A stretch of 64,000 nucleotides of DNA from Scilla litardierei. Its lineage: Eukaryota > Streptophyta > Magnoliopsida > Asparagales > Asparagaceae. The DNA is taken from assembly GCA_030789695.1 (NCBI GenBank), contig CM061142.1, positions 44,873,375 to 44,937,374 of the forward strand, in the 5' to 3' direction. The translations under genes and the position numbers were made by a program. This document shows, piece by piece, positions 11,671 through 24,100 of the stretch. Below the pieces are notes generated by a model. The model worked only from the letters and a program-made list of their open reading frames with translations, had not been told where the DNA came from and searched no databases. Each line of letters opens with the position of its first letter. The first letter of the stretch is position 1.

Positions 11671-14600
11671 CCTTTCATTCAACTTCATGCTCTGAAAAAG
11701 AAACATGGAGTATTTATTGATTCTTCAGCTGGCTAAGAGATGATATAAAAACAAATCAGAATTCTGAGAAGTAAATGGTAGTTGTCTAATTGTATACCAT
11801 ATCAAGTTAAACATAATTAGGCCATATTAAAGCAAGTTGTATTTGGTATGGAATTAGATTTATAAATGCTTTCATTTTTTTGGGATGTTGTCAGATCCTG
11901 GCATAAAGAGCACTAAATATAACCTGATTGCAAACCAAGACTACTAAATATGACCTGATTGCAAACCAAGACTGGTTTCCTTCACAGAGATGTGTCAAGA
12001 TGCTTACACATCAGAACCGCATTAAGTATGAGAATCATACCATTGACCTTAGGTATATGTCGATGATTAAGTCTGCTGTACATTAAACCTCTCATATAAG
12101 ATTGTTGATAAATGAAAAATAGTCTCCAATATTGGCATCTGCCTTGTAAGCCTTCAAAACACTGATATGCTCTATATTTTGATCACTTATGGTGATAATA
12201 CCACACCGAGCATAGAAGTCCCACCATCAAATACCACACCGAGCATAGAAGTCCCACCATCAAAAGGGAGAAAACATAAGATTTTTCAAATCTAGACAAA
12301 AGTTAGGATTTCTTGCATACGCTGAGTCAAGAACATGTTTTCAACTACAATGTCAAACACTTGTAAAAGTCACTTATTGGCCTAAACTGTTACTACAATG
12401 TCAAACAATTGTAAAAGTCACTTACTGGCCTAAACTGTTTCATGATGAGCTGAAACAAAGACATCAATAATCTGATCAGGGCAACTTTCATGAAAGAGAC
12501 TATGCATAACTTATGAAACCACATGCATTGATTACTTCCTATGAATCAACACCTCCAACAAAGGCTGTAAATGCATGAAGCTCTCACTACCAAGTTTGCA
12601 CATTTCATTTCCCAAGTTATCCAACAACGTAGAACTATAGAACCACTAATTACTTAATATGCCACAGTCATGTTATATCTTCATCTATTCGCTGTTAGGA
12701 ACCTATAAACCATTAATCAACTGTACTCTAGCATGAGTTTATAATGCGCTAAGTATACCAAATAGGAATGAAAGATTTCTATTCATAAACAACAAATAAT
12801 CCATGAAATATATTGTAATTTGAAGCAAATTGATCAACAACAGAATATAAAAGCTAACATCAACATGGCAAAATAAAAACACTAAGAATCTGCGATCATC
12901 GTTTCAAAGATTATCAAATACACAGAAATTATCTCTATCAATGTTTACATTCTGTAGTTTAGCTATTGCTCATGTCATACAATAAAAAATGTAATAAACC
13001 AAACATTTTAGTTGATAACACATTATCACAATTATGATTCACTTTGCCAAAGAACCGTAAAGATATTCTCAACTGCCATCAGTTCATTTTTTAGGCCTCT
13101 TCAGCCGTCATCACTTCTTGATATCAATCTCTTCTTAGAAATAAACACTCCCTGCAATACCTTGGATTCTCTTGATTCCATTACAATAACCTAGATTACT
13201 GGTCTCATGATTATATTGATGTGGTCTCTCCAACCATGTTAGGCAACTCTCAGTCGAGCAGTCCGCATTGCTTAGGATTTGTTCATGAACAGGGGTAGCC
13301 TCCAAGAACGAAGGCTCGTGCACTCGGTGTCTACTGCAGTGACCAGCTCTAAGAGCTCAGGCCTCTCAGCTTCCAAAATTTCCACATTTCAAGCCATAAC
13401 TTCCTAGCATTACTTGGGCATTTCTCAGCACTGATTGCAAGTACTTCCCCTTGGATTCTATCCTCATCTGCAAGTGTATATGTACCTGTGTGGTCCAAAG
13501 GCCTAAATATGAATAATTCTGGGCGTAAACATTATATTTGATCTTTTAATATTTCACCTTGATTTGTTCTTGCAGTATCATCTGTACCTCCAGTTGGAGC
13601 TGAAACATGGTCTGGAGATGCATATTCGACATTAAGTTAGCAGTCCAAATCATGCGCATTGATCGGTGAAGAATAAACAAAATCTTATTTATGAAACGAA
13701 GGTTGGGTGTTATTCATGTCTGCTGAAAAAATTGTGTTCTCTCTTGGCATATAGTCTACTGGTATGATAGCTGCTAGTAAGCATAACAAACATTATCAAA
13801 CACCAAACATAAGGAAGCTTAATAACAGGCTCTAGAACAGATACTTCATTCATGTGTATTGATCGCCTTATGATCTCCACTATTTGTGAGTCTATATTTT
13901 TGTTAGGGGGAAAGTGCCTTCAGACATATCTCCCACTTTGAAATTAAAAGTGGAACCATAAATTAAATGAAAGGAGAGAAACATATTTATCATAAATTAA
14001 ACAAAAGGATAGAATCATATTTTTCATGACAGATAAAATATATAGATCTTAATGACTATACAGAAAAGTTTCATAACAAATTGGAGAAACCTGTTAACAA
14101 TAATTAAATCTTGGCTAATCATAGGAGCATAACCGGAGCATTTATGGACCATTAGCCATAGTTATTACACAAAAAGCAAAAAAGAAGAATTAAATGCATA
14201 TGCATGATAACAGAAAATAATTCTCTCAGTAAATAGAGTCATTTATAATTAAAGAGGCTAGAGGTCCAAGTCATGCTACCAACATAAGTGGTGTTTACCC
14301 CTACTATGTGAAAGTTTGGGATAAAAAGATGAAGGTGTATATCAATTTCATGAACACTTTGTGGCACAGTAGAGTGGCATCTTAGAATGATATGGAAAAT
14401 GGAATAGTTCAAAAAGATCTTTATTGCATAGATTATATAAAATGAGAAAGAGAGTCAGAAACTCCTTTGTGTCAAATGCATCCACATATTTAAATTGCCA
14501 AATGACGATTTTGAGTTTTTTTTTTCAATTGTTAATTGTAGAGTTGAATAAATAATTGTCATATGCTAGTACCTGTAAGGTAGGAGTCATAGATTCCCGT

Positions 14601-15720
14601 TATCAAAATTGAATAGAGATAGCAGCAATAAATGTTTCATATATGCAGGATAACTTTACCAGCAGTTATTGGTCATATCTCAGTAACATAGTAACATAAC
14701 AGATTATATGTAAATAAAGTTATGTTATTGAGTTTCATAAATTTTTGAGAAAATAAAGTGATTTTACCACTCTTTTAATGGCATAATGCGAGATACCTTC
14801 CAACATATCTTAAAGATTTTGCTGAAGAACCATCATCGGAAAACTTTCATTTCTCCACATACATACAAATAGACGATCACATACAATTGAACTTGAAAAC
14901 TATATTTCGATGTAATACCATAGTAAAGAAATTGAAATTAAAATTAAAAAAACATTACAAAAGTGTCACTGTTGTCAACCCAACCAACGATGCCAGAAAG
15001 GTTGAGAAGTAGTTCATACCATCATGTGATCAATAGAGTAGGTTACCTATAGGGAGGTGGAGGCTATTAAGCGAGGTTTTGATCGCAAGCGAGCCGCTTG
15101 ATGAGCTCAAGAAAAAATTACCAAGTAAAAGGAAAAAACTTACAGTTCATTGTCATGAAAATAGGTGGCTTGCACATTCCTCCAAACGATGGTTTTAAAA
15201 CTCACCTAAACCCCAAGAAATAACCAGCAGCAAGAGTCGCTCAATGTAACAAAAGAAGACAGGACATCTGTCGGTTCGGAAAGCAAATTGTTTTCAAAGT
15301 TTCAAACTTTTGGATTTCCCCAACACATTTCCATACCAAAATTTAAGACTTTCCTCCCCCAAAGAAGCATACTAATATTTTGCAATCCATGATATCCAGG
15401 TCCTGAATATTTTAATCACATACAAACTGAAATGATAAAAATCAAAAGAAGGGGTTGTAAAATATATGCATCACACCTGTAAAATATTTACATCACTCTA
15501 CAACGGAACCATTTGCAAAATTTATAAAATAGGAATCAAAATTTTCAAGGTTGAAGAAACAAACCCTCACTTAATCAAAAATTTACAGGTCCTGAATGCA
15601 CCCAGCATTATGAGAACACCCATGAGAAGTCGATTGTCTGAAACACAAACCCATGACCGTGTCATTAAACAAAAAGATCGAAGCTAAGAAAAGAAAAATT
15701 CACAAGAAAAAGAAAAAAAG
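11670..15720. other. Helitron 1 interior, AT-rich, small tandem duplications
   Basis: No gene is recognised. Local tandem duplications are visible: atgacctgattgcaaaccaa (about 11920-11970), ccacaccgagcatagaagtc with a 33-bp period (12201 and 12234), and caatgtcaaacacttgtaaa with a period near 50 (about 12345-12440). A segment at 15190-15260 is an early diverged copy of the repeat at 15722. Confidence 0.6.
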
Positions 15721-15721
15721 T

Positions 15722-15965
15722 AAAACTCCCCTAAAACCCGAGAAATCACCAATAGCGAGACTGACCGAATGAACCAAAAAGAGAGAATGATCTTGATCCG
15801 ATCACTGTTTTGGATGGATCCGCAGCTAAGCAAACAAAAGTTACCAAGAAAATGTAAAAAAAACTCACCTAAAGACCCAAGAAATCACCAACAGTGAGAC
15901 TGATCGAATGAACCAAAAAGAGATGAAGAACTGTGACTCGATCATTATTTCGGATGGATAGCAAT
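15722..15965. repeat. Two tandem units of about 145 bp in Helitron 1
   Basis: The block with aaatcaccaa, gagactga and cgaatgaaccaaaaagaga occurs near 15745 and again near 15885, each followed by a gatc-rich stretch ending in ggatgga. A third, weaker copy lies at 15190-15260. Non-coding. Confidence 0.7.
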
Positions 15966-17590
15966 TAGGCAAAAAATGGCAACCAGATTTCCAAACAAAA
16001 CCATGAAAACTCTAACACTGCAAAAAACAAAACTGAACTTAAAAACTGATGCATGTATAAACCTACACGGTGTGTGCACGTATAAGTGTAAATGATAAAC
16101 TGAAGCTGAAAGAGAGAATGTGCGGTGTGAATGTTTCAAACAACACCATCATGGTACATAATTGTATAAATAATGCAAGTATTCAATCCTACTTTTCCAA
16201 AAACATCTCACTTTGTGATCATAGTGTACTAACTTGTAAAATAACCACAAATAATGAAGAGTAAAATTAAATTCCTGAATAAAGAGGGGCAAAAAGCATA
16301 CTAAATCTGGACAGATTTTCAACGAAAACATCAATTTGAAGCATTGACAGATACACACTGAGTGCATAAAATTACATGCAATTTAATGGTGCATCATCTC
16401 TCCAAATAGCACAAATTTACAGGTTTTTATTAGCAGACAGATATTCAAAAAGCTGCTTAAATTATTTGTAGAGTTCTATGAGTTTTTAAATGGCTCATTT
16501 AGAGTTATATAAGCAATAAGGCTTGTATTGGGAGAACTATCAAGTAGAGGAAAACTTCTTACTCATTTTTCACTTCCACCGCTCCACTCCCCCTCCTAAT
16601 CCCATGTACATATGAGTCGGGGATTAAGATTGAAGTAGCACAACAGGTGTTAGGAAACAAACAAAGGTTCCCATTATTTTTCCATTAGAATATCAAATGC
16701 TCTTTTTCCCATCATATTTCAATCATATTCAATAATAAGCAAGCATATACCACCTAGTCTACCAGAAAGCTAAATAATAGTTAATCATGACTTCAATGTG
16801 TTTTGAGTGAATACTGAAGATATAGCTTCAGGACAATGTTAGTGATTTCTCGAGAAAGAGATACAGAGCATGGATCCTCAATTACAGAGCACCAATTAAC
16901 AGTCTTGTTTTCCAACTAAATCAATAAAATTTGGAAATTCACTTTGAAATGCTATAAATAAGATCCTAACTTTCAATTATTAAGACACGCTTGTGTAATC
17001 CTCGACCATTCATCATACAAAATTAACATTAATTCAATCTTACACTGTCATCCTATGAGCAAATGGAAATTCAAAAATGATGATGATGATGATGATAAGT
17101 TCAATTGCTCTATGGAAACATGAAAAATTAAAGCATAAGCATATGAATTTGTCAACATAAAAGGATTAAAATCTTAAACTGTCAACATGATTTTGTTAGT
17201 TAATGGGGTTCCTCAAGTGCCTCCCAAAAAGGGTTTCTTACACATAGCTCATCAAGGAATTCTATAATTCCATATAAATTACATGCTAAAAGTGAAAATA
17301 GAACCATCCCAAAAGCATATCGATGTATTAGCAGTATGCCAGAACTCTAAAAACCCCTGAAGTGCAACCATCAAATAGTCAAATTGGGAGGCTTTGATTC
17401 ATTTTTAAATTTTAACTTCAAACTCATTACCTTTTAATATATGGTGCAAAACAAACGGAAGAAATAACATAATCATTCATTGAAATTTTCTTTTAAAAAA
17501 TGAAGCCAATATATATCATATCTTGTTGGAAAAGAAAACCTTAACAACATCTCTGAGATTTATACAAACAAAAACTATAATTCAGAGTAT
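15966..17590. other. Helitron 1 interior, no recognised feature
   Basis: AT-rich sequence with short unsupported open frames on both strands. A (gat)n microsatellite lies at about 17076-17097. I see no exon-like or repeat structure that can be assigned. Confidence 0.5.
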
Positions 17591-18300
17591 TATAAAAAAA
17601 TTAATTACCTGTTGTCAACATTTTCAGTGAAAGTTGAGATATGTTGTCTGACAATATCAATAGCATAGGCAGTAGCAGTATGAGAAGCATTCAGAGTACC
17701 TGAATCAGCTGTGCGTAACCTACTTCTATTTGCCCTGCAAAAACATTAGCTTGTTGGAATTTGTTATAGCAGCAACTAAATACATATAAAAGACGTCAAT
17801 ATGGTAATACCTGGTGGCCCCAGAAGTTGGTCTCTTCCGTTTTTCACTCTGTTCAACAGCAACAGTGGCCACAATTGAAGTTCCTGAGTCAGATACATTG
17901 CTTCTTGCAGCCATGCGAGAACAAAACTTTGCTTGTTAGTTAACGGCGTCAACATTAATTATTCAAAATTGAAGCATAAGCAGATGAATTTGTCAACATG
18001 AATTTTTCATTGTTAAAAGTTCAATTAGGACCCAAGGATGAATAGGCTCATCTATGTGCAATAGGTAAGGCATACCTCTTGGCTTGCTGTCGAAATGAAT
18101 AGATCTTTTCGTTAAACAGGTGGCGTGCGATTTCGTAACCAACCATAAACCAGAAAAACAGCCTGAGACTCAAAGAGACGAAAATCCCAATCAGTCAAGC
18201 AAGTTCCGGCATGTACTATTCACCCTAATCCACACAAAAACGAAGAAAACGCACCAAAATTTCTCTGCGGTTTTGCTCTGGCAATTGGGTAAAGACTGAT
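17590..18300 (-). pseudogene. Captured gene fragment, several exons, unidentified
   Basis: Three short coding-like blocks with splice-like borders lie in order on the minus strand. Block 1 (about 18330-18258) reads AAGLDDEMEQSVFTQLPEQN and ends at a GT. Block 2 (about 18163-18076) contains FWFMVGYEIARHLFNEKIYS, ends AKR and is followed by GTATGC. Block 3 (17914-17811) contains VEQSEKRKRPTSGATR and is followed by GTATTACC. After a TTGCAG acceptor, block 4 (about 17735-17607) contains TATAYAIDIVRQHISTF and ends at GTAATT. The alternation of coding-like blocks with GT/AG borders fits a host gene captured with its introns, as Helitrons often do. I do not recognise the protein. The reading could also be chance, since the blocks are short and no full gene frame can be shown. 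Confidence 0.4.
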
Positions 18301-18430
18301 TGCTCCATTTCATCATCCAAACCAGCTGCTCTAATAGTTACATGCAAACAGCAAAACAGTGAGCAACAACATAGATTAAATTGGACTTTAAAATTAAAAA
18401 ACTGAGCTTTATCTACAAATATTTTCTGCA

Positions 18431-19570
18431 AATTTTTGCTCGTAGAGAGTAAACTGAACTAAGAGCAAACTGAACTTTGTGCACTTTATTGGTTTGTTCT
18501 AATCTGCAAACTGACCTTTGTGAACTATATGGGTTTGTTCTAATCTAATGTTTTTTCAGTTTGCTCTGAGATTATGTGAACTTCATCACCAATTAGCAGA
18601 TAAGGTTTTTTCAGTTTGATCTAGATTTGAAGCACACAATAAAAGCATACAACTTGGGTTCTATGTTCTGAACAGCGAAGGGGGTGGGTTTTTTTCGTTG
18701 AGAGAGGGACAGGTAAGGCGGGGTTCACGTTTTGAGGGGGCTTGGTTGAGTTTTTTCCGTTGGACGCCGATGATCGAGCTGAGCTCTGTGATGAAGGGCT
18801 TTGAGACAGGAACCATTTGTTCTCCTTGTGGATGCCGAAGTTGCCGGAGTTCCGCGACGCCGAAGTTAAGCTCCGAAGTTTTCGGAGCTGATGGCGATCC
18901 TTGTGGACGCCGACGATCTTTGGGATGGCGATTTTGCAGAGGATGGTCTTTGGGGCGTGTTGTTTTGCTGGGGGCAAAAGGCCTTTTTCGTTGAGGTTTT
19001 TGAGAGAGACACAGATGTTTTTTTTCCTGGGTGAGAGCATTATATTTTGAAAGATCAAATAAGTTTGTGGCAGGATTGAGCGCAACCTCAGCAATCTGCA
19101 TGATCATTTCCCAAAAAACACGATCTGCGTGATCTTATTATAATGTTGACCTTTGGGATCTCCTCAAACACGGTCTTTGATGCTGCAACGTGTGGCCCGC
19201 TCAGTTAAGCCAGCTACAGATATGGCCCGTAATTTCACCATGCCACAGTTTCACCCATGCAACTATTGCCCCCCTGCAAGATGGGGACCTCTAATTTAGT
19301 TTTCGCACCGGCATCGTTTATGTAACGGCCAGCTGAGCTGCACAGTGATCAACGGCCAGCGGCACAGTTTCACTCACACAGTAGGATTTGACAGCCTGCA
19401 GCAATTAAGTGCGGTAGAAAAATATTGTTTTCACTTCAAAATTCAAACCATTCAAAATTCCACAATCCTGACCGTTCATTACCCAAGATTTAATCTTGGC
19501 CCTCTTTCTATCTACCCATTTGTCCTAGTCAGCCCTAGGATTCAAAAAACACTGTCAAATGTATAATAGA
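18431..19570 (-). other. 5' part of Helitron 1
   Basis: Between the gene fragment and the 5' terminus the sequence becomes GC-richer (18660-18990) and contains a minus-strand open frame of about 150 codons, in two overlapping frames. It is basic and proline-rich and shows no known motif. Helitron 2 has comparable GC-rich sequence in the same place (25020-25340), so this is probably a family-conserved 5' leader rather than a gene. The last 60 bases (19510-19570) are nearly identical to the end of Helitron 2. Confidence 0.5.
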
Positions 19571-19600
19571 TATACGTATAGTTCAAAACAGGGCATGACA
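19571..19600 (-). mobile_element. Gypsy LTR copy A, terminal segment
   Basis: The sequence acgtatagttcaaaacaggg matches 30736-30755 in the unbroken copy. On the minus strand it is the LTR start, TGTCATGCCCTG. It completes the LTR interrupted by Helitron 1. Confidence 0.75.
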
Positions 19601-19645
19601 TCCTACCCACCTTAAAATAAAGTCCATCCTCGGACTTTCTAGGGT
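19601..19645 (-). other. Polypurine tract and end of gypsy internal region
   Basis: On the minus strand, GGACTTTATTTTAAGGTGGG and then TAGGA directly precede the LTR start at 19600. This purine-rich block after a gaggatgga word is the layout of the 3' polypurine tract in chromovirus-type gypsy elements, and it fixes the element's orientation as minus. Confidence 0.6.
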
Positions 19646-20695
19646 GTGAGCCCCGCCAAAGGTCAGCTAGGTATGATTGTCTAACTACCGATGAAGTACA
19701 AACAAGAATACATACCTACACCACACTCATATACACTATATGCTTCACTGTCATCTATACACATCTGCATCACATACATATCACGAATACATCCTAATAT
19801 TCATCTAGTAGCACATCCACATCACTATGTGCACTCACTACATATATATATACATAGACGTCCTTCACATAAACACTTAAGCACATATATACATACTAAC
19901 AAATACAACACATACCACAGCTAGATCTCTATATGTATCATTATACGTATCTAGATCACTACTCATTCCTATATGCATATGACATCACATCGTATCCATA
20001 TCACAATACATAAGGCACTCATACATGGTATACTTTCATATATACCATGATACCTTCAAGTGTAAATGTTTTATATTCTGCCTATTTATGTATTTATATA
20101 TATGTCTATATCCATGCACAGACACACAACTATACACATCAATCTACACACTGTAACTTGACAAACAAGGTCACCATCATTGTGTCACACGATATATACA
20201 TCGGACCCATATACACTAGATACTTAGCCATATAAGTTCACTCACAATTATATGCACATAAATATCTATGTATACACAATATTTAGTCACATCCAGACAT
20301 ACACATACGTGCATTTACTAACACATGCATGATCAAGTAACATAGGGCCCACAATCATAACTATAGATAAATTTACACATAACCTCACATTCATAGCGAT
20401 GCACCTACTGCCTCACACAGATAGGCACGTATTCCTTATATACAATACACACAAGACTGTACAAACATAATATGGTCCCCTCTTATGCTATATATAACAA
20501 CTTTTACATATCCTACGCACATACTGCCACAATAGTCATATACACGCGCGCGCGTGTACATATAAATATACAAACAAGCACACGCATCCCAATACCTATA
20601 TATCAAACATTTACATTCGCTTACATTCTTCAAACATGTATACACCTATATTCTATATCTATCACATTTACATCTACAATGCATATATATATACA
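19646..20695. other. Low-complexity acatata-rich DNA, probable internal remnant
   Basis: Long runs of acatac/atatac words and no coding sequence. An 18-bp alternating purine-pyrimidine palindrome, tacacgcgcgcgcgtgta, lies at 20541-20558. A piece near 20495-20535 (cttttacatatcctacgcac) recurs on the other side of Helitron 2 near 25697-25735, so both flanks belong to the same repetitive host segment. Confidence 0.55.
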
Positions 20696-20706
20696 CTAGT
20701 CATAAC

Positions 20707-20724
20707 CCGTGCCCGCGGGCACGG
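20707..20724 (-). terminator. Helitron 2 3'-terminal hairpin
   Basis: The sequence ccgtgcccgcgggcacgg is a perfect inverted repeat 11 nt from the terminal CTAG. The loop differs from Helitron 1 (gc instead of taa) while both stems are kept. Confidence 0.85.
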
Positions 20725-20817
20725 TTCATTTAAGATTTCCCCTGCAAAATCGTTGTTCCCCAAAAAATTATTTCCACGGCCAAAATTTAAAAGAACAACA
20801 AATTAACGTAAAAATAT

Positions 20818-21110
20818 TTAGCGGCACGGACACCTTCGGCGTGGTCGTATTCGGTGCGCAACAACTACTACGGCGTGGGCACCTTTGACGTGGAATAACA
20901 ACTTTGGCGTGAAACAACAAATTCGGCGGGAGCGCCTTCGACGCGAAACAACAAATTCGGCGTAGAACCAAAAATTCGATGCGGGCGCCTTCGGCGTGGA
21001 ACAACAAATTCTGTGCTGGTGCCTTTGACGCGGAATAACAAATTCGGGGTCGAACAACAAATTTGGCACGTGCGCTTTCGGCGTAGAACAACAAATTCTA
21101 ATACTTGTTT
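20818..21110. repeat. GC-rich minisatellite in Helitron 2
   Basis: Degenerate units contain the words ggcgccttcggcgtgg and aacaacaaattcggcg, about six to eight times with a variable period of about 30-60 bp. The two overlapping minus-strand open frames of about 107 codons over it only translate the repeat and should not be taken as genes. Confidence 0.7.
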
Positions 21111-21689
21111 CTAATATTCGGCGCAGAATATGAGTGCACATCCCAACCCATCAACAGAATCTCCGAAAACCCAAACATTTCTAATACTTGTTTCTAATAC
21201 TTGATAAATCCATGTTGAATATGAATATTTCGATAAACATATCACATATGTTTTGGGAACATATTACATATATATCTAAGACATATCCAATATGTATCTT
21301 AGAACATCTCAGTAGAACATGATATTTGATGATGTAGATGCATGTATATATATTGACCAATTTCCTAAGGAGATCTATCGATCAAATATCAATTGATAAC
21401 ATAGCCTGGAAACGTTCATACCATTGAAAGTATTGAGAACATAGCTCAATATATAATTTTAGGATATTCTGCATTTGTGCACATATTGGTGCATCATAGA
21501 TTGTACAACCAAGAACACATCAATATCAAGGGCTAATGGAGTTCATGCATGATATATAGGCCAAACATACAAATGACATTGAGCACTTGTTTGCATAGAA
21601 GACAAGTTCATTTTCAAATGATAGATTCAATCAAACATTCTGATTCAACTGCACACATTCATCAAATTTTCTCAACTCATTACATTAGA

Positions 21690-22391
21690 TTAAGCATCAC
21701 TACAGCTGGCATGAGTGATTCCCATTTCTTCCCACATCCGTAGCAGAATTCATATCTGCACCTGAAACAATAAATAAAGCCATCACCCTCAAAATTATAA
21801 TACTTGTTGGGTACAAAATAAATGAAAATTTTTGCATACAAAAATAAATGTACAGTTAGAGATGTAAACATGCATGTAACATGAAGGCATCCTTAGCAAT
21901 GTCAAGCAGCATCAGATCCTCTTTCCCTCTCTCTTCTACTTTGAGCCCCCGAAACTCTTCACAGCTCACCCCCGAATGCCAAGCAACCTTGCATATGGCA
22001 CAGAACAGCCTCCTGCAGCTTGGGCATTCAGACTGATCCACTCTCCCCTCATCCACTTCGTCGGCCAGCAGCAGTGCTGAACAATCCTTAAACAGGCAGT
22101 AGCTAAAATTATTCGCACCGAGGACCATAACTTCACATAATGCTGCCCCCACCGCTCAAACACTTCTCTAGGGATGATATCCTGGCAATGCTCAGGTTCA
22201 AGAAATCCCTTGCACCCCTTCTCTGGGCACTTCACTGCCGATATGTTATCCTTGATATTCATACTAATGCACCGAATTAGACATTCGTAACAGAATGCAT
22301 GAGAGTAGTTGGGATTGGAGAGTATTGTAGATGTTGGTGACGATTCCATGCAGATTTTACAGAATTTAGAATACCATGCAGATGTTGGCAC
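21690..22391 (-). pseudogene. Captured RBR-type E3 ubiquitin ligase fragment
   Basis: Minus-strand coding sequence for a RING-between-RING E3 ubiquitin ligase. RING1 starts at about residue 11 (FCKICME), with HAFCYECL and VKCPEKGC following. The IBR part contains KDCSALLLADE, SECPSCRRLFCAICKVAWH and CEEF. After a TTGTTTCAG acceptor at 21762, a RING2 piece contains CRYEFCYGCGKKWE. In complete plant RBR proteins the IBR is followed by a stretch with WRRCP..C and EKTEGC before that block. This exon is missing here. A frameshift in the G run near 22150 separates RING1 from IBR. Loss of the first half of RING2, which carries the catalytic cysteine region, means no active ligase. Family assignment is firm; the exact parent gene is not determined. 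Its position inside Helitron 2 explains it as gene capture. Confidence 0.85.
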
Positions 22392-23240
22392 GGCTCATTT
22401 TAGATATTCCCCCCTCAAAATCTGGGTTCCCCCGAAAATTTAGCTCATCTCAAGGAATTTAGTTCTTCCCAAAAATCATAGTTCCTCCCAATATTTAGTA
22501 CCCTCCAAATTTAGTTTCGCACTTAAATTTTAGAGGTTTTCCTACTAAATTTTCACTGTCCAAAAATTTTAGTTTCCCGCAAAATTTAGTTTCCGAAGAG
22601 AATTTAGTTCCCCTCAAAAAATCAGTTGACCCCAAACTATTCCCTAAGGGCACGGTTCATTTAAAATATTCCCCATCAAAATCGCAGATCCCTTAAATCT
22701 TAAACGAACAGTAATAAGTAAAGTGCAATAATTGTTACTTAATTCTCCAAAAAATTTAGATCTCCTCAAAACTTAATTCGCACCAAAGAATTTAATTCCC
22801 CTAAATATTTTAGTTCCACCCCAAAAATTTATTTTCCGTAAGATTTGAACGTTTTTTAAAATATTGTCCCCCTCAAAATCTTGGATCCCTCTAATTTTCA
22901 ATAAACAACATAATTAAAGCGAAATTATTGTTATTTAATTTACCCAAAAAAATTTATCCTCTCAAAATTTAATTCCCTAGTTCTTTTTAAATATTTCCCC
23001 TCAAAATCGTTGATCCTTTAATTTTAAACGATCATTAATAATTAAATCACAAAAATTGTAATGTAGTTCATCACAAAAATTTAGTTCCTCCACAAAATGT
23101 AAGCAAGTCCAAAATTATGGTTATAATTTATAATAATAATAACAATAAAATCAACTATTATAAAATTTTGCCTATATTTCACAAAGGGCACGGTTCATTT
23201 ATAAATGACATAATGGCACAATTCATTTAAAATATTCTCC
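22392..23240. repeat. Reiterated Helitron 3' subterminal sequence
   Basis: At least five partial copies of the family's 3' subterminal block (ggcacggttcatttaaaata, then ttccc...caaaatc..ggatccc, then attaaagcg.aattattgtt) start near 22388, 22648, 22850, 22985 and 23187. Only the outer end at 20696 keeps CTAG. The copies lack the terminal bases and have diverged to different degrees. Confidence 0.75.
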
Positions 23241-24100
23241 CAAGGATGTATGAAGTCATATAATCCAAGTGAGCTTAGTCCCAATGTTTAGCCTAGGTGT
23301 GAGATTCCACCTAACCACACTAACCCCAACGAAATCTTAATTTTAAGAATGAAATCAACTGAATTCTGATCCAAAATGACTCGGCATCTAAGTTCTATTT
23401 CCTACAAAAACCAAATATGGACTCTAAAATCTACACTGCACCTCTCTATTTACTTCCTACTTTCTTACTTCATGGCCTTCATATAATTAGCCAGATTTTC
23501 AATCTTCAGGAGTCTCCTATTCTCTCTCTCTACAACAGATTTTCAAGGATTTAAACTTCAAGGTCCAAACTACCAAAACAACCAGCCATCATTCTATGAT
23601 AATTTCCTTATATATGCAAGAAGAGTTTCATCCCAGATACATAGGCATATGAAATTAAAATGGTTCAGCAGAAATAAGACAGAAGCAATGCAAAACCTTG
23701 ATATTGATGATATGCTAACATGTCATGTAACAACTATACCCAAAAGCTTAAGGGTAAACCAATACATATATCAAGCAACTTAAACATAAGAAAAAGCATA
23801 ACTATGTCAAAATATATCATGAAGCAGGGTGAAAGCAGGTCAATGTTAATACATATTTCAAGCAACTCAAACATAATGCATTTCTGTTTGCTGTAAAAGA
23901 ATGTAAGCTTGCAACAGGAATGAGATAAGCTTGATCATAAATGAATAATCAATTTACAGTATTTGGAAAGTTTTTTAAAGTAAAATACTTGATACCATCA
24001 CTCCAAGCTTCGATTTACTTGAAACATCAACTCATTTACATTTATGATTAAGCTTGCAACATTTGGAAAGTTTTTTAATTGAAACATCTATTTACTTGAA
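23241..24100. other. Helitron 2 interior, no recognised feature
   Basis: AT-rich sequence without coding signal. The words catatttcaagcaactcaaac/atatatcaagcaacttaaac (about 23770 and 23850) and ttttttaa.tgaaac show weak local duplication only. Confidence 0.5.

Larger units (their letters stand above)
11006..19570 (-). mobile_element. Helitron 1, non-autonomous, 8.6 kb
   Basis: The 3' end (lower coordinate) is CTAG with a GC-rich hairpin 11 nt inside. The 5' end (19570) starts TCTATTATACATTTGACAG. It lies exactly between host A (11005) and host T (19571), as Helitrons do, with no target duplication. The second LTR copy at 30731/30732 supplies the empty site (gaa/tac). No Rep/helicase coding frame is visible, so it depends on an autonomous relative. 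The interior is mostly AT-rich non-coding DNA with small tandem duplications and a probable captured gene fragment on the minus strand (17.6-18.3 kb). Its termini match Helitron 2 at 20696-25623. Confidence 0.88.

Noticed and set aside
18621..19107. 150-codon basic frame as a captured gene
   Set aside because: Two overlapping frames are equally open, composition is biased, and Helitron 2 has similar GC-rich DNA at the same place without this frame.
20768..21141. Two minus-strand frames of about 107 codons with repeating SKAPAQNLLF-like units
   Set aside because: Translation of the GC-rich minisatellite in Helitron 2.
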